Assembly: GCA_963793825.1 (NCBI GenBank)
Contig: CAWCBE010000010.1
Location: 1 to 64,000, forward strand
Length of the DNA: 64,000 nt
Direction of reading: 5' to 3'
From: RYN-230 sp963793825
GTDB lineage: Bacteria; Actinomycetota; Actinomycetes; Streptosporangiales; Streptosporangiaceae
This document shows, piece after piece, positions 12,515-20,777 of the stretch (position 1 is its first letter; every line of letters begins with the position of its first letter). A program made the translations under genes and the position numbers. Under the pieces are notes generated by a model. It was not told where the DNA came from. It worked only from the letters and a program-made list of their open reading frames with translations, and did not search any database.

Positions 12515-13453
12515 ATGAGCCGGAACGGAGACAGCGCAGTGCACGTACTCGGCATCGACATCGGCGGCTCGGGGATCAAGGCGGCACCGGTGGACACCGC
12601 CCAGGGCACCCTGCTCGCGGAGCGGGTCAAGGTGGAGACCCCGCGGCCGGCCCGGCCGGAGGCGGTCGCGGACGCCGTCGGGAGCCTGGTGGCCACGTTC
12701 GGGTGGACCGGCCCGGCCGGGATCGCGTTCCCTGGCGTGGTGATCGGCGGGACCACCATGACCGCGGCCAACCTGGACCCGGCCTGGGTGGGGCTGGACA
12801 CCCGCGAGCTGTTCAGCAAGGCCGCCGGGCAGCCGGTGTCGCTCATCAACGACGCCGACGCGGCCGGCCTGGCCGAGATGCGCTTCGGGGCCGGGGCCGG
12901 GCATCAGGGCACGGTGCTGATGCTGACGTTCGGCACCGGCATCGGCAGCGCCCTGTTCCGGGCCGGGACGCTGGTGCCGAACACCGAATTCGGCCACATC
13001 GAGATGCACGGCCACGACGCCGAGACCCGGGCCTCCGAGCGGGCCAAGGAACAGCACGACCTCAGCTGGGAGAAGTGGGCCGGCCGGGTCGGGGAGTACC
13101 TGCAGCACATGGAGGCGCTGACCGCGCCGGACCTGTTCATCATCGGCGGCGGGATCAGCCGGAAGTCGGACCGGTTCGTGCCGCTGCTGGACGGCCTGCG
13201 GGCCCGGGTGGTGCCGGCCACGCTGCACAACAACGCCGGCATCGTCGGCGCCGCCCTGGCCGCGATCAAGCCCGGCGCCAGCCTCGGGGACCTCTTAGCG
13301 CACCGGGCAGCCGGCGGCGTGCAGCGCGGCCTTGACCTCGGCGATCCGCAGCTGGCCGAAGTGGAACACGCTGGCGGCCAGCACGGCATCGGCGCCCGCC
13401 TGGACCGCCGGGGCGAAGTGGGCGAGCTCGCCCGGCCCCGCCGCTGGCGATGA
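12515..13453 (+). CDS. ppgK: Polyphosphate glucokinase (ROK family)
   Basis: Phosphorylates glucose using polyphosphate or ATP. The ROK/ASKHA fold is clear: phosphate-1 loop GIDIGGSGIKAAPVD, glucose-site AFPGVVIGG, LINDADAAGLAEMRFGAG, phosphate-2 TFGTGIGSALF, EFGHIE and FIIGGGISRKSD. It resembles mycobacterial PPGK closely. The recognisable protein ends near NNAGIVGAALAAIKPG (about 13275); the frame then runs on for ~160 nt antisense through the end of hisF. A TAG lies one frame off at 13296, so a one-base error may have removed the true stop. The ATG at 12515 (MSRNGDSAVHVLGIDIG) is chosen; GTG at 12539 is possible. Confidence 0.9.
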   Translation: MSRNGDSAVHVLGIDIGGSGIKAAPVDTAQGTLLAERVKVETPRPARPEAVADAVGSLVATFGWTGPAGIAFPGVVIGGTTMTAANLDPAWVGLDTRELFSKAAGQPVSLINDADAAGLAEMRFGAGAGHQGTVLMLTFGTGIGSALFRAGTLVPNTEFGHIEMHGHDAETRASERAKEQHDLSWEKWAGRVGEYLQHMEALTAPDLFIIGGGISRKSDRFVPLLDGLRARVVPATLHNNAGIVGAALAAIKPGASLGDLLAHRAAGGVQRGLDLGDPQLAEVEHAGGQHGIGARLDRRGEVGELARPRRWR

Positions 13454-14068
13454 TGGGCACGTCCACCACCGCGCGGACGGCCCGGATCAGCTCCAGGTCG
13501 AATCCGGCCTTGGTGCCGTCCGCGTCCATGGAGTTGAGCAGGATCTCGCCGGCCCCGAGTTCGGCGCCGCGCCGCGCCCACTCCACCGCGTCGATCCCGG
13601 TCCCCCGCCGCCCCCCATGCGTGGTCACTTCGAAGGCTGACTCGGGGCGCTCCCGCGTCGTCCGGCGGGCGTCCACGGACAGGACCACGCACTGTGCGCC
13701 GAACCGCTGCGCCGCCTCGGCGAGCAGGTCCGGCCGGGCGATGGCCGCGGTGTTCAGCGAGACCTTGTCCGCGCCTGCCCGCAGCAGCCGGTCCATGTCG
13801 CCGGTGCTGCGCACCCCGCCGCCGACGGTCAGCGGGATGAACACCTGGTCGGCGGTGCGCTGCACCACGTCGATCATGGTGTCGCGGCCGCCGCTGGACG
13901 CGGTGATGTCCAGGAACACCAGTTCGTCGGCGCCCTCGGCGTCGTAGGCGGCGGCCAGCTCGACCGGGTCGCCCGCGTCGCGCAGGTCCCGGAAGTTGAC
14001 CCCCTTGACCACCCGCCCCGCGTCCACGTCCAGGCACGGGATGACCCGCACCGCGCCACGCCGGTCAT
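13295..14068 (-). CDS. hisF: Imidazole glycerol phosphate synthase, cyclase subunit (frameshifted)
   Basis: Works with HisH to make IGP and AICAR from PRFAR. The TIM barrel has the first catalytic Asp in VIPCLDVDAGRVVKG and the second in LLNSMDADGT. The C-terminal ~48 residues (ELAHFAPAVQAGADAVLAAS, VFHFGQLRI, then AALHAAGCPVR) are in another frame; removing one G at about 13431-13433 reconnects them after IIASGGAG. A second discontinuity lies just after the ATG (about 14057-14062): MTGVA is out of frame with VRVIPCLDVD. The stop TAA is at 13297-13295. Convergent with ppgK. Confidence 0.88.
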
Positions 14069-14502
14069 GCGACCGCCCCCGGGGGCCATCGCTACGGCTG
14101 CCCGCGACGCGCATCAGGGCCGGTCGGGCGTAGGCGACAGCTTCGACCTCGACCAGCATGCGCGGGTCGATCAGGGCGGACACGCCGATCATGGAGGTGG
14201 CGGGCAGGATGTCGCCGAACGCGGCGCCGTGCGCCCGGCCGTACTCCTCCCAGCGGGTGATGTCGGTGACGTAGATCCGGGTCCTGCACGACGTCGGCCA
14301 GGCCGAGCCCGGCCGTTCCAGGGCCGACGCCACGTTGCGCAGCGCCTGGGCGGTCTGCGCGTAGGCGTCACCCTCGTGCACGAGCTCCGTCCGTCCAGCG
14401 ACGTGCAGCCGGACACGAACGCGAAGTCCCCGGCGGCCACCGCCCGGCTGTAGCCCACCACCGGCTCCCACTCGGTGCCGGTGGAGATCCTGCGCCGGTC
14501 AC
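14065..14502 (-). CDS. RidA/YjgF-family protein (multiple frameshifts)
   Basis: Recognisable RidA-type segments occur in order: EWEPVVGYSRAVAAGDFAFV, SGCTSLDG, TELVHEGDAYAQTAQALRNV, SALERPG, RIYVTDITRWEEYGRAHG, ATSMIGVSALIDPRMLVEVE. RidA enzymes hydrolyse reactive enamines/imines. They are split by about four one-base gaps or insertions near 14497, 14391, 14308 and 14282. A GTG at 14502 would overlap the hisA stop as GTGA. The stop is unresolved; the present frame reads straight into hisF. Its place between hisA and hisF is often held by an inositol-phosphatase-like gene in mycobacteria. Confidence 0.7.
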
Positions 14503-15236
14503 GTCATCGCGGCCACCGCCGCGAGCGCTTCCTCCAGCGTGAACGCCCCCGCGTAGAGCGCCTTGCCGACGATCGCGCCCTCCACCCCGAGCGGGACCAG
14601 CGACGCGATCGCGCGCAGGTCGTCCAGGCTGGACACGCCGCCGCTGGCGATCACCGGGCGCGGCGTGCGGGCGCAGACGTGGCGGAGCAGGTCCAGGTTG
14701 GGCCCGCGCAGGGTGCCGTCCTTGGTGACGTCGGTGACCACGTACCGGGAGCAGCCGTCGGCGTCCAGCCGGTCCAGCACCTCGTCCAGCTCGCCGCCTT
14801 CCCGGGTCCAGCCCCGGGCGGCCAGCCTGGTGCCGCGCACGTCCAGCCCGACGGCGATCTTCTCGCCGTGCGCCGCGATGGCCGACCGGACCCAGTCCGG
14901 CTGCTCCAGCGCGGCGGTGCCGATGTTGACCCGGGCGCACCCGGTGGCGAGCGCCGCCGCCAGCGACTCGTCGTCGCGGATGCCGCCGGACAGCTCGACC
15001 GCGATGTCCAGCTTGCCGACCACCTCGGCCAGCAGGTCCGCGTTGTAGCCGCGGCCGAACGCGGCGTCCAGGTCGACCAGGTGGACCCACTGCGCGCCGG
15101 CCGCCTGCCAGGCCAGCGCGGCCGCGACCGGGTCGCCGTAGGAGGTCTCGGTGCCCGCCTCGCCCTGGACCAGCCGGACGGCCTGCCCGCCGGCCACGTC
15201 GACGGCCGGCAGCAGGACCAGCTCGGCGGAGGTCAT
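14499..15236 (-). CDS. hisA: Phosphoribosyl isomerase A (HisA/PriA)
   Basis: Isomerises ProFAR to PRFAR. In actinobacteria this enzyme (PriA) also performs the TrpF reaction, and no trpF is seen in the window, so dual function is likely. The 245-residue barrel is intact, with the first catalytic Asp in LPAVDVAGGQAVRL and the second in VVTDVTKDGTLRGPN; phosphate sites are GGI and ASGGVSSLDDL. It is one of the few his-operon genes here with no frame break. ATGA overlap with hisH upstream. Confidence 0.96.
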   Translation of the reverse strand: MTSAELVLLPAVDVAGGQAVRLVQGEAGTETSYGDPVAAALAWQAAGAQWVHLVDLDAAFGRGYNADLLAEVVGKLDIAVELSGGIRDDESLAAALATGCARVNIGTAALEQPDWVRSAIAAHGEKIAVGLDVRGTRLAARGWTREGGELDEVLDRLDADGCSRYVVTDVTKDGTLRGPNLDLLRHVCARTPRPVIASGGVSSLDDLRAIASLVPLGVEGAIVGKALYAGAFTLEEALAAVAAMT

Positions 15237-15965
15237 CGCACCATCTCCAGCCAGTTCGCCAGCAGCGCGGCGCCCGCGTCACCGGACTTCTCGGGGTGGA
15301 ACTGGGTCGCGCACAGCGGGCCGTTCTCCACCGCGGCGACGAACGGCTCGCCATGCGTCGCCCAGGTGACCAGCGGCGGCGTCATCCGCTCGGACGGCTT
15401 CATCGGCAGCGAGCGGGCCGCGTAGGAGTGCACGAAGTAGAACCGCTCCCCCGGGCCGATGCCCGGCCAGCAGCCGGAGCCGGCGGCGGCGTCCACCGTG
15501 TTCCAGCCCATGTGCGGCAGCACCGGCGCCTTCAGCCGCTCGACCGTGCCCGGCCACTGGCCGCAGCCCGCGGTGCGAGCGCCGTGCTCGACCCCCTCGG
15601 CGAACAGCACCTGCATGCCGACGCAGATGCCGAGCACCGGCCGCCCGCCGGCCAGCCGCCGGTCGATCACCTGGTCGCCGCGCACCGCGCGCAGCCCCGC
15701 CATGCAGGCCGCGAACGCGCCGACGCCCGGCACCACCAGCCCGTCCGCCGTCCAGCGCCGCGCTGGCGTCCGCGGTCACGAGCGTGTCCGCGCCCGCCCG
15801 CTGCAGGGCCCGTTCCGCCGAACGGATATTGCCCGACCCGTAGTCCAGCACCGCGACGCGGGGTTTCCTCGCTCGCGAGGCGGGGCGCGCCGACGGCGTG
15901 CCTGTCCGGGCGAGCGGATCGCGGGGGGTTCCGGGGAATCGCCCCCCCGGGCTGGCACCGCTCAC
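15233..15965 (-). CDS. hisH: Imidazole glycerol phosphate synthase, glutaminase subunit (frameshifted)
   Basis: Class I glutamine amidotransferase that feeds ammonia to HisF. The catalytic Cys is in LGICVGMQVLF, and the His-Glu pair is in ATQFHPEKSG. The N-terminal PRVAVLDYGSGNIRSAERAL is in a different frame from VVPGVGAFAACMAGL onward; deleting one G at about 15745-15752 joins them. The GTG start at 15965 overlaps the hisB stop. That start adds about 31 extra residues before PRVAVLDYG, encoded by the same GC-rich repeat as in gltB, so the enzyme carries an unusual N-terminal extension. Confidence 0.9.
15867..15953 (-). repeat. GC-rich palindromic repeat element, copy 2, in the hisH N-terminus
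   Basis: Read on the minus strand it starts AGCCCGGGGGGGCGATTCC and ends near CCTCGCGAGCGAGG. It aligns end to end with 3459-3545 in gltB: about 31 of the first 36 positions are identical. Here it is in the sense direction and gives the N-terminal residues SPGGRFPGTPRDPLART and beyond. No stop codon interrupts it in the used frame. Confidence 0.6.
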
Positions 15966-16562
15966 AGCGTGCCTTTGGTGCTGGGGACCCCGGACGACCG
16001 GGGGTCCGGCGCGACCGCGGCCCGCAGCGCCCGCGCGACCGCCTTGAACTGCGCCTCGACGATGTGGTGCGGGTTGCGCCCGGTGACCTCCAGGTGCAGG
16101 CAGATGCCCGCGGTGGCGGTCGACCGACTCGAAGAAGTGCCGGGTCAGCGTGGTGTCGTAGCTGCCGATCAGCGGGGCCATCGGCGCCGGCTCGGAATGC
16201 ACCAGGTACGGCCGGCCGGACAGGTCGATGGCCGCCCGGGCCAGCGTCTCGTCCAGCGGGATCGCGGCGTCGCCGAACCGGCAGATGCCCGCCTTGTCGC
16301 CGAGCGCCTCGCGCAGCGCCTGGCCGAGCGCCAGCGCGGTGTCCTCGACCGTGTGGTGCGCGTCGATCTCGATGTCCCCGGTGGCCTGCACGCTCAGGTC
16401 GAGCAGCCCGTGCTTGCCGAGCTGGGCGAGCATGTGGTCGAAGAACGGCACGCCGGTGCTGACGTCGGCGCTCCCGGTGCCGTCGAGATCCAGTTCGACC
16501 AGCACGCTGGTCTCCTTGGTGACCCGCTCCACCCGGGCCGTCCGGCCGCCGCGCTCGCTCAT
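15962..16562 (-). CDS. hisB: Imidazoleglycerol-phosphate dehydratase (frameshifted)
   Basis: Dehydrates IGP to imidazole acetol phosphate. Monofunctional form, about 199 residues after repair. First metal motif: DIEIDAHHTVEDTALALG. Second motif: NPHHIVEAQFKA, which lies in another frame; removing one base at about 16120-16123 restores RHFFESVTATAGICLHLEV. The C-terminus GVPSTKGTL is typical. The ATG at 16562 overlaps the hisC stop (ATGA) and its TGA overlaps the hisH start. Confidence 0.92.
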
Positions 16563-17642
16563 CGGGGAACCACCTCATCCAGTGCGGTACGGAACGCGGC
16601 CATCTCCTCAGGCAACCCGACGGTGACCCGCAGCCAGCCCGGGCGGGCCGATCTCCCGGATCAGCACGCCGGCCGTCCAGCAGCCCCTGCCACACCCGGT
16701 GCCGGTCGGCGGAACTCGCCGAACAGGACGAAGTTGGCGTCCGAGTCGGCGACGGCCAGCCCGCGGTGGCGGAGCCAGTCCACGAGGGCGTCTCGTTCAT
16801 CACGAAGGGCCTTGACGGTGGCCAGCAGCTCATCGCGGTGCGCCAGCGCCGCGCGGGCCACCGCCTGGGTGACGCCGGACAGGTGGTAGGGCAGCCGGAC
16901 CAGCAGCAGCGCGCGCACGATGGCCGGGTCCGCGGCCAGGTAGCCGACCCGGGCGCCGGCCAGCGCGAACGCCTTGGACATGGTGCGGGTCACCACCAGG
17001 CGGCGGAACCGCGGCAGCAGGGCCAGCGCGCTGGGCGAGCCGTCCCGGGCGAACTCGGCGTACGCCTCGTCCACCACCACCATGCCCGGGGCGGCCTGGC
17101 CGATGGCCTCGATGACCGGCAGCGGCAGGGCGGTGCCGGTCGGGTTGTTCGGCGAGGTGAGGAAGACGACGTCGGGCCGTTCGGCCGCGATGACCGCCGC
17201 CGCGCGCCCGGGGTCGAGGCCGAAGTCGGCGTCCCGGGCCCCGCTCACCCACCGGGTGCCGGTGGACAGGGCGATGAGCGGGTGCATGGAGTAGGACGGC
17301 TCGAAACCGAGCGCGGTGCGGCCCGGGCCGCCGAACGCCTGGAGCAGCTGCTGGATGATCTCGTTGGACCCGTTGGCCGCCCAGAGCTGGTCGGCGGTGA
17401 GCCCGTGGCCGAGGTAGCCGGCCAGGTCAGCGCGCAGCTCGGTGGCGTCCCGGTCCGGGTACCGGTTCAGCGTGCCGGCCACCTCGCGCACGGCGGCGGT
17501 GATCGCGGCGGCCAGGCCGGCCGACGGCGGGTAGGGGTTCTCGTTGGTGTTCAGCCGGACCGGCACGTCGAGCTGCGGCGCCCCGTACGGCTCGTGCCCG
17601 GCCAGGTCCGGCCTGCATCGGCACCCACTCGGGGATGCTCAT
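16559..17642 (-). CDS. hisC: Histidinol-phosphate aminotransferase (multiple frameshifts)
   Basis: PLP-dependent transamination of imidazole acetol phosphate. The core is intact: RLNTNENPYPPS, TSPNNPTGTALP, VVVDEAYAEFARDG, Schiff-base Lys in TRTMSKAFALAG, then RVGYLA. The N-terminus MSIPEWVPMQ is out of frame (extra base at about 17607-17612, expected MQADLAGHEPYGAPQLD). Three further extra bases near 16711, 16672 and 16640 break the C-terminus, which otherwise reads FADRHRVWQGLLDG, VLIREIGPPGWLRVTVGLPE. All four changes are single added G or C. The start ATG 17642 and the stop overlapping hisB give a normal ~360-residue protein. Confidence 0.9.
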
Positions 17643-18954
17643 GTCGCCTCGGTCCTGGGCGACCCGTACCCGCACGGCGGCCACATGCGCGAGCAGGTCC
17701 TCGGCGCCGCCCAGGGCGTCGATGTGCGGGGCCGCCCCGGCCAGGGCGTCCCGGCTGCACTCCACCACGTGGATGCCGCGCAGGAAGGACAGCGTGGACA
17801 GGCCGGCCGTGTGCCGCGCGGTGCCCCCGGTGGGCAGCACGTGGTTGGACCCGGCCAGGTAGTCCCCGAGCGACACCGGCGCGTACGGGCCGGTGAAGAT
17901 GGCCCCCGCGTTGCGGATCTGGCGGGCCAGCACGGCCGCGTTCTCGGTCTGGATCTCCAGGTGCTCCGGGGCCCAGGCGTCGCTGACCGCCACGGCCGCG
18001 GCCAGGTCGTCCACCAGCACGGCGGCGGACTGGCCGGCCAGCGCCTCGCCGACCCGCCCGGCGTGCCGGGTGGCCGCGACCTGCGGGCCGAGCGCCTTGT
18101 CCACCCGGTCAGCCAGGGCGGGGTCGGTGCTGACGAGCAGGCAGGCGGCCAGCGGGTCGTGCTCGGCCTGGGCGATCAGGTCGGCGGCGACGTACTCCGG
18201 GTCGGCGGTGTGGTCGGCGATGATCGCGATCTCGGTGGGCCCGGCCTCGGCGTCGGTGCCGATCACGCCGAGCAGCAGCCGCTTGGCCGCGGCCACGTAC
18301 ACGTTTCCCGGCCCGGTGACCACGTCGGCCGGGGCGCAGTCCTGCGTCCCCCAGGCGAACATGGCGATGGCCTGCGCTCCCCCGGCCGCGTGCACCTCGT
18401 CGATGCCGAGCAGCGCGCAGGCGGCCAGCACCGCCGGGGCGGGCCGCCCGTCGGCCTGCGGCGGCGACGCGACGGCAATCTCCGGCACCCCGGCGGCCTG
18501 GGCCGGGACCACGTTCATCACCACCGACGAGGGATAGGTGACCAGGCCGCCGGGCACATACACGCCGGCCCGGCCGACCGGGACGTACCGCTGCGTGACC
18601 GTGGATCCCGGGGCGACCGTGGTGGTGTGCTCCGCGGGCAGCTGCGCCTGGTGCACCAGCCGGGTCCGCCGGATAGCCTCCTCCAGCGCGGCCCGCAGGC
18701 CCGGGTCGAGGGCGGCCAGGGCGTCCTGCAGGGCCTGCGCGCGGGACCCGGGTGGACGGCACGTCCACGCCGTCGAACCGGGCCGTGTAGTCGCGGACCG
18801 CGGCCGCGCCGCGCTCGCGGACGTCGTCACAGACCGGGCGGACCGCGGCGACCGCGGCTTCCACGTCCAGCGCAGCGCGCGGCAGCACGCCGGCCAGCTT
18901 CGCCCGGGTCAGGTCGCTGACCGCCCGGCCACGGAGATCGATTCGAGGTAGCAC
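17639..18954 (-). CDS. hisD: Histidinol dehydrogenase (frameshifted)
   Basis: Final two steps of histidine synthesis: histidinol to histidine, Zn- and NAD-dependent. It shows YVPGGLVTYPSSVVMN, TGPGNVYVAAAKRL, GPTEIAIIADHTADPEYVA, QAEHDPLAACLLV and APEHLEIQ. The first ~65 residues (MLPRIDLRGRAVSDLTRAKL to DVPSTRV) are one frame off; removing one C at about 18744-18749 joins them to RAQALQDALAALDPGLRAAL. At the 3' end the frame reads through into hisC instead of ending at the TGA (17641-17639) that overlaps the hisC ATG, so a further indel is likely. First gene of the his operon. Confidence 0.92.
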
Positions 18955-18960
18955 GGGCCA

Positions 18961-18966
18961 AGTCTA
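18961..18966 (-). promoter_or_regulatory. Possible -10 box for a leaderless hisD transcript
   Basis: TAGACT on the minus strand ends six nt before the GTG start at 18954, so transcription would begin at or next to the start codon. The usual spacing upstream holds no good -35 box. Only 57 nt separate hisD from the aldo/keto reductase gene. Confidence 0.3.
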
Positions 18967-19011
18967 CGAAGGCAGTTCACCCGGCAGCGTTCCCGTCCGG
19001 GTGCTGGACGG

Positions 19012-19890
19012 CTACCGGCCCTCGCCGCTTATCCGGTCCAGCTCGGCCAGGTCGTCCGCGGAGAGGGCCAGCCCGGCCCCGCTGACGTTCTCGCGCAGGT
19101 GGGCGACGGATGAGGTGCCCGGGATGAGCAGGATGTTCGGCGAGCGCTGCAGCAGCCAGGCCAGCGCGACCGCCATCGGCGTGGCGCCGAGACGGGTGGC
19201 GGCCGCGTTCAGTTCCTCGGACTGGAGTGGCGAGAAGCCGCCGAGCGGGAAGTAGGGCACATAGGCGATGCCCTGGGCGGCGAGGGCGTCGATGAGGCCG
19301 TCGTCGTCCCGGTGGGCGACGTTGTAGAAGTTCTGCACGCACACGACCGGCGCGATCGACTGGGCCTCGGCGATCTGCTCCGCGTGCACGGTGCTGAGGC
19401 CGAGATGCCTGATCAGTCCTTCCTGCCGCAGCTCCGCGAGCGCGGTGAACGGCTCGGCGAGGGAGCCGGGCTCCGGGCTGTCGAACCCGCCGACGCGCAG
19501 GTTGACGACGTCGAGGACGTCGAGCCCGAGGTGGTCCAGGTTGTCATGCACGGCCTGGCGCAGCTGCTCGGGAGAGCGCGCCTGGGGCCAGCCGCCGTCG
19601 GCGTCCCGCAGCGCGCCCACTTTCGTCACGATGTGCAGGTTGTCCGGATAGGGGTGCAGCGCCTCCTTGATGATCTCGTTGGTGACGTATGGGCCGTAGT
19701 AGTCGGCCGTGTCGATGTGCGTGATGCCCAGCTGCGCCGCCTCACGCAGCACGGCCACGGCAGCGCCGCGGTCGGCGGGCGGCCCGAGGACATGCGGCCC
19801 AGCCAGCTGCATCGCGCCGTACCCCATGCGGGTGACCGTCAGGTCCCCGGCCATGGTGAACGTCCCGCCGGGAAGTGCCCTGGATGCCAT
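19012..19890 (-). CDS. Aldo/keto reductase, YdbC-like
   Basis: NADP-dependent oxidoreductase of the AKR barrel type, 292 residues. The catalytic Asp and Tyr are in THIDTADYYGPYVTNE, and the Lys is in HIVTKVGALRD. The usual active-site His is replaced: the strand reads DVVNLRVGGF, as in the E. coli YdbC-like subgroup. The coenzyme site is IPGTSSVAHLRENVSG. Substrate unknown. Preceded by a 37-bp tandem array and followed by hisD on the same strand after a short gap. The ATG at 19890 has an upstream GAGGAGAGGA ribosome site. Confidence 0.9.
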   Translation of the reverse strand: MASRALPGGTFTMAGDLTVTRMGYGAMQLAGPHVLGPPADRGAAVAVLREAAQLGITHIDTADYYGPYVTNEIIKEALHPYPDNLHIVTKVGALRDADGGWPQARSPEQLRQAVHDNLDHLGLDVLDVVNLRVGGFDSPEPGSLAEPFTALAELRQEGLIRHLGLSTVHAEQIAEAQSIAPVVCVQNFYNVAHRDDDGLIDALAAQGIAYVPYFPLGGFSPLQSEELNAAATRLGATPMAVALAWLLQRSPNILLIPGTSSVAHLRENVSGAGLALSADDLAELDRISGEGR

Positions 19891-19915
19891 GAAATCCTCT
19901 CCTCGGAACCCATCT

Positions 19916-20100
19916 CAGTGCCGGGCCACGGCGGAGCCGCCCCCGCTGTTCCCAGTGCCGGGCCACGGCGGAGCCGCCCCCGCTGTTCTCAGTGCCGGGC
20001 CACGGCGGAGCCGCCCCCGCTGTTCTCAGTGCCGGGCCACGGCGGAGCCGCCCCCGCTGTTCTCAGTGCAGGGCCACGGCGGAGCCGCCCCCGCTGCCCG
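19916..20100. repeat. Five 37-bp tandem repeats
   Basis: Units start at 19916, 19953, 19990, 20027 and 20064, exactly 37 bp apart, with core CAGTGCCGGGCCACGG followed by CGGAGCCGCC. Copies are almost identical; the fifth differs at two or three bases. Each holds a GGCGGagCCGCC hairpin. The last copy contains the stop codon of the membrane-protein gene (20065-20063) and codes its final residues. The array fills the gap to the aldo/keto reductase. There are no spacers, so this is not a CRISPR array. Confidence 0.95.
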
Positions 20101-20638
20101 GCCTGCGCTCCCGCAGCACGTCGCTGAGTTCCAGGCCGCCGGCCATGATCCCGGCACCGAGTGGCCAGAACGCGATGGCGCTGCTCGCCCCCAGCGACAA
20201 GGACGCGGACAGGTACGCCCCGGCCGGCAGGGTGGCCAGCAGGTGATGGTAGGTAGCCAGCCCCCAGTGCTCGCCGATCCACAGCGTGACCAGGCCCGCC
20301 GCCAGCGCGCTGAGCAGCACCACGGCCATGCCCGCCGGGCGGGAGCCGCGCACCGCCAGCAGGTAGCCGGCCAGCCCGGAGATGACTCCTCCGGCCAGGC
20401 AGATCAGGCAGTACCAGCCGTCCGCGGCCATGAAGGCGCTGGTCTCCGCGTTCACCACGGCCGCGGCGCCGTGGCCGGTCATCACCAGGTACGGCCGCGG
20501 CGCCACGGCTATCCAACAGAAGCCCGCGGCCACGCCCAGCACCAGGGTGAGCAGCGTGACGGCCAGCCAGCGGCGCAGCGCATCGAGCGGCCGTGGCCGC
20601 CGCGCCACGCTCCCGTTGTAGTCGGCGGCATGGATCAT
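20063..20638 (-). CDS. Small four-helix membrane protein of unknown function
   Basis: 191 residues from the ATG at 20638 (MIHAADYNGS); the open frame extends 24 codons further upstream but gives no sensible start. Hydrophobic segments: WLAVTLLTLVLGVAAGFCWI, WYCLICLAGGVISGLAGYLL, MAVVLLSALAAGLVTLWI and AFWPLGAGIMAG. A conserved-looking loop, YLVMTGHGAAAVVNAETSAF, faces outward between helices 1 and 2. I do not recognise the family with confidence. The last ten residues (GGGSAVALH) and stop come from the 37-bp repeat, so the original C-terminus may have been replaced. Confidence 0.7.
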   Translation of the reverse strand: MIHAADYNGSVARRPRPLDALRRWLAVTLLTLVLGVAAGFCWIAVAPRPYLVMTGHGAAAVVNAETSAFMAADGWYCLICLAGGVISGLAGYLLAVRGSRPAGMAVVLLSALAAGLVTLWIGEHWGLATYHHLLATLPAGAYLSASLSLGASSAIAFWPLGAGIMAGGLELSDVLRERRPGSGGGSAVALH

Positions 20639-20777
20639 GATGTGCAGCAGCGTACGGGAAGCCTGCCCGTTATGCGGCCGGCCGCCGCGCTGTGCCGGGC
20701 CGGCCGCCAATCCTTGCTAGGTTAGGTCGCAGGCGTGCGGCACGACCAAACGGGCCATCCGGTCCCAAGGGGATTCC

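Noticed and set aside
8350..18760. Programmed +1 frameshifting as a regulated system
   Set aside because: Sites share no common slippery motif, some changes are deletions, and several occur within one gene; consensus error is simpler.
19916..20100. CRISPR array
   Set aside because: Repeats are directly contiguous with no unique spacers and no cas genes nearby.
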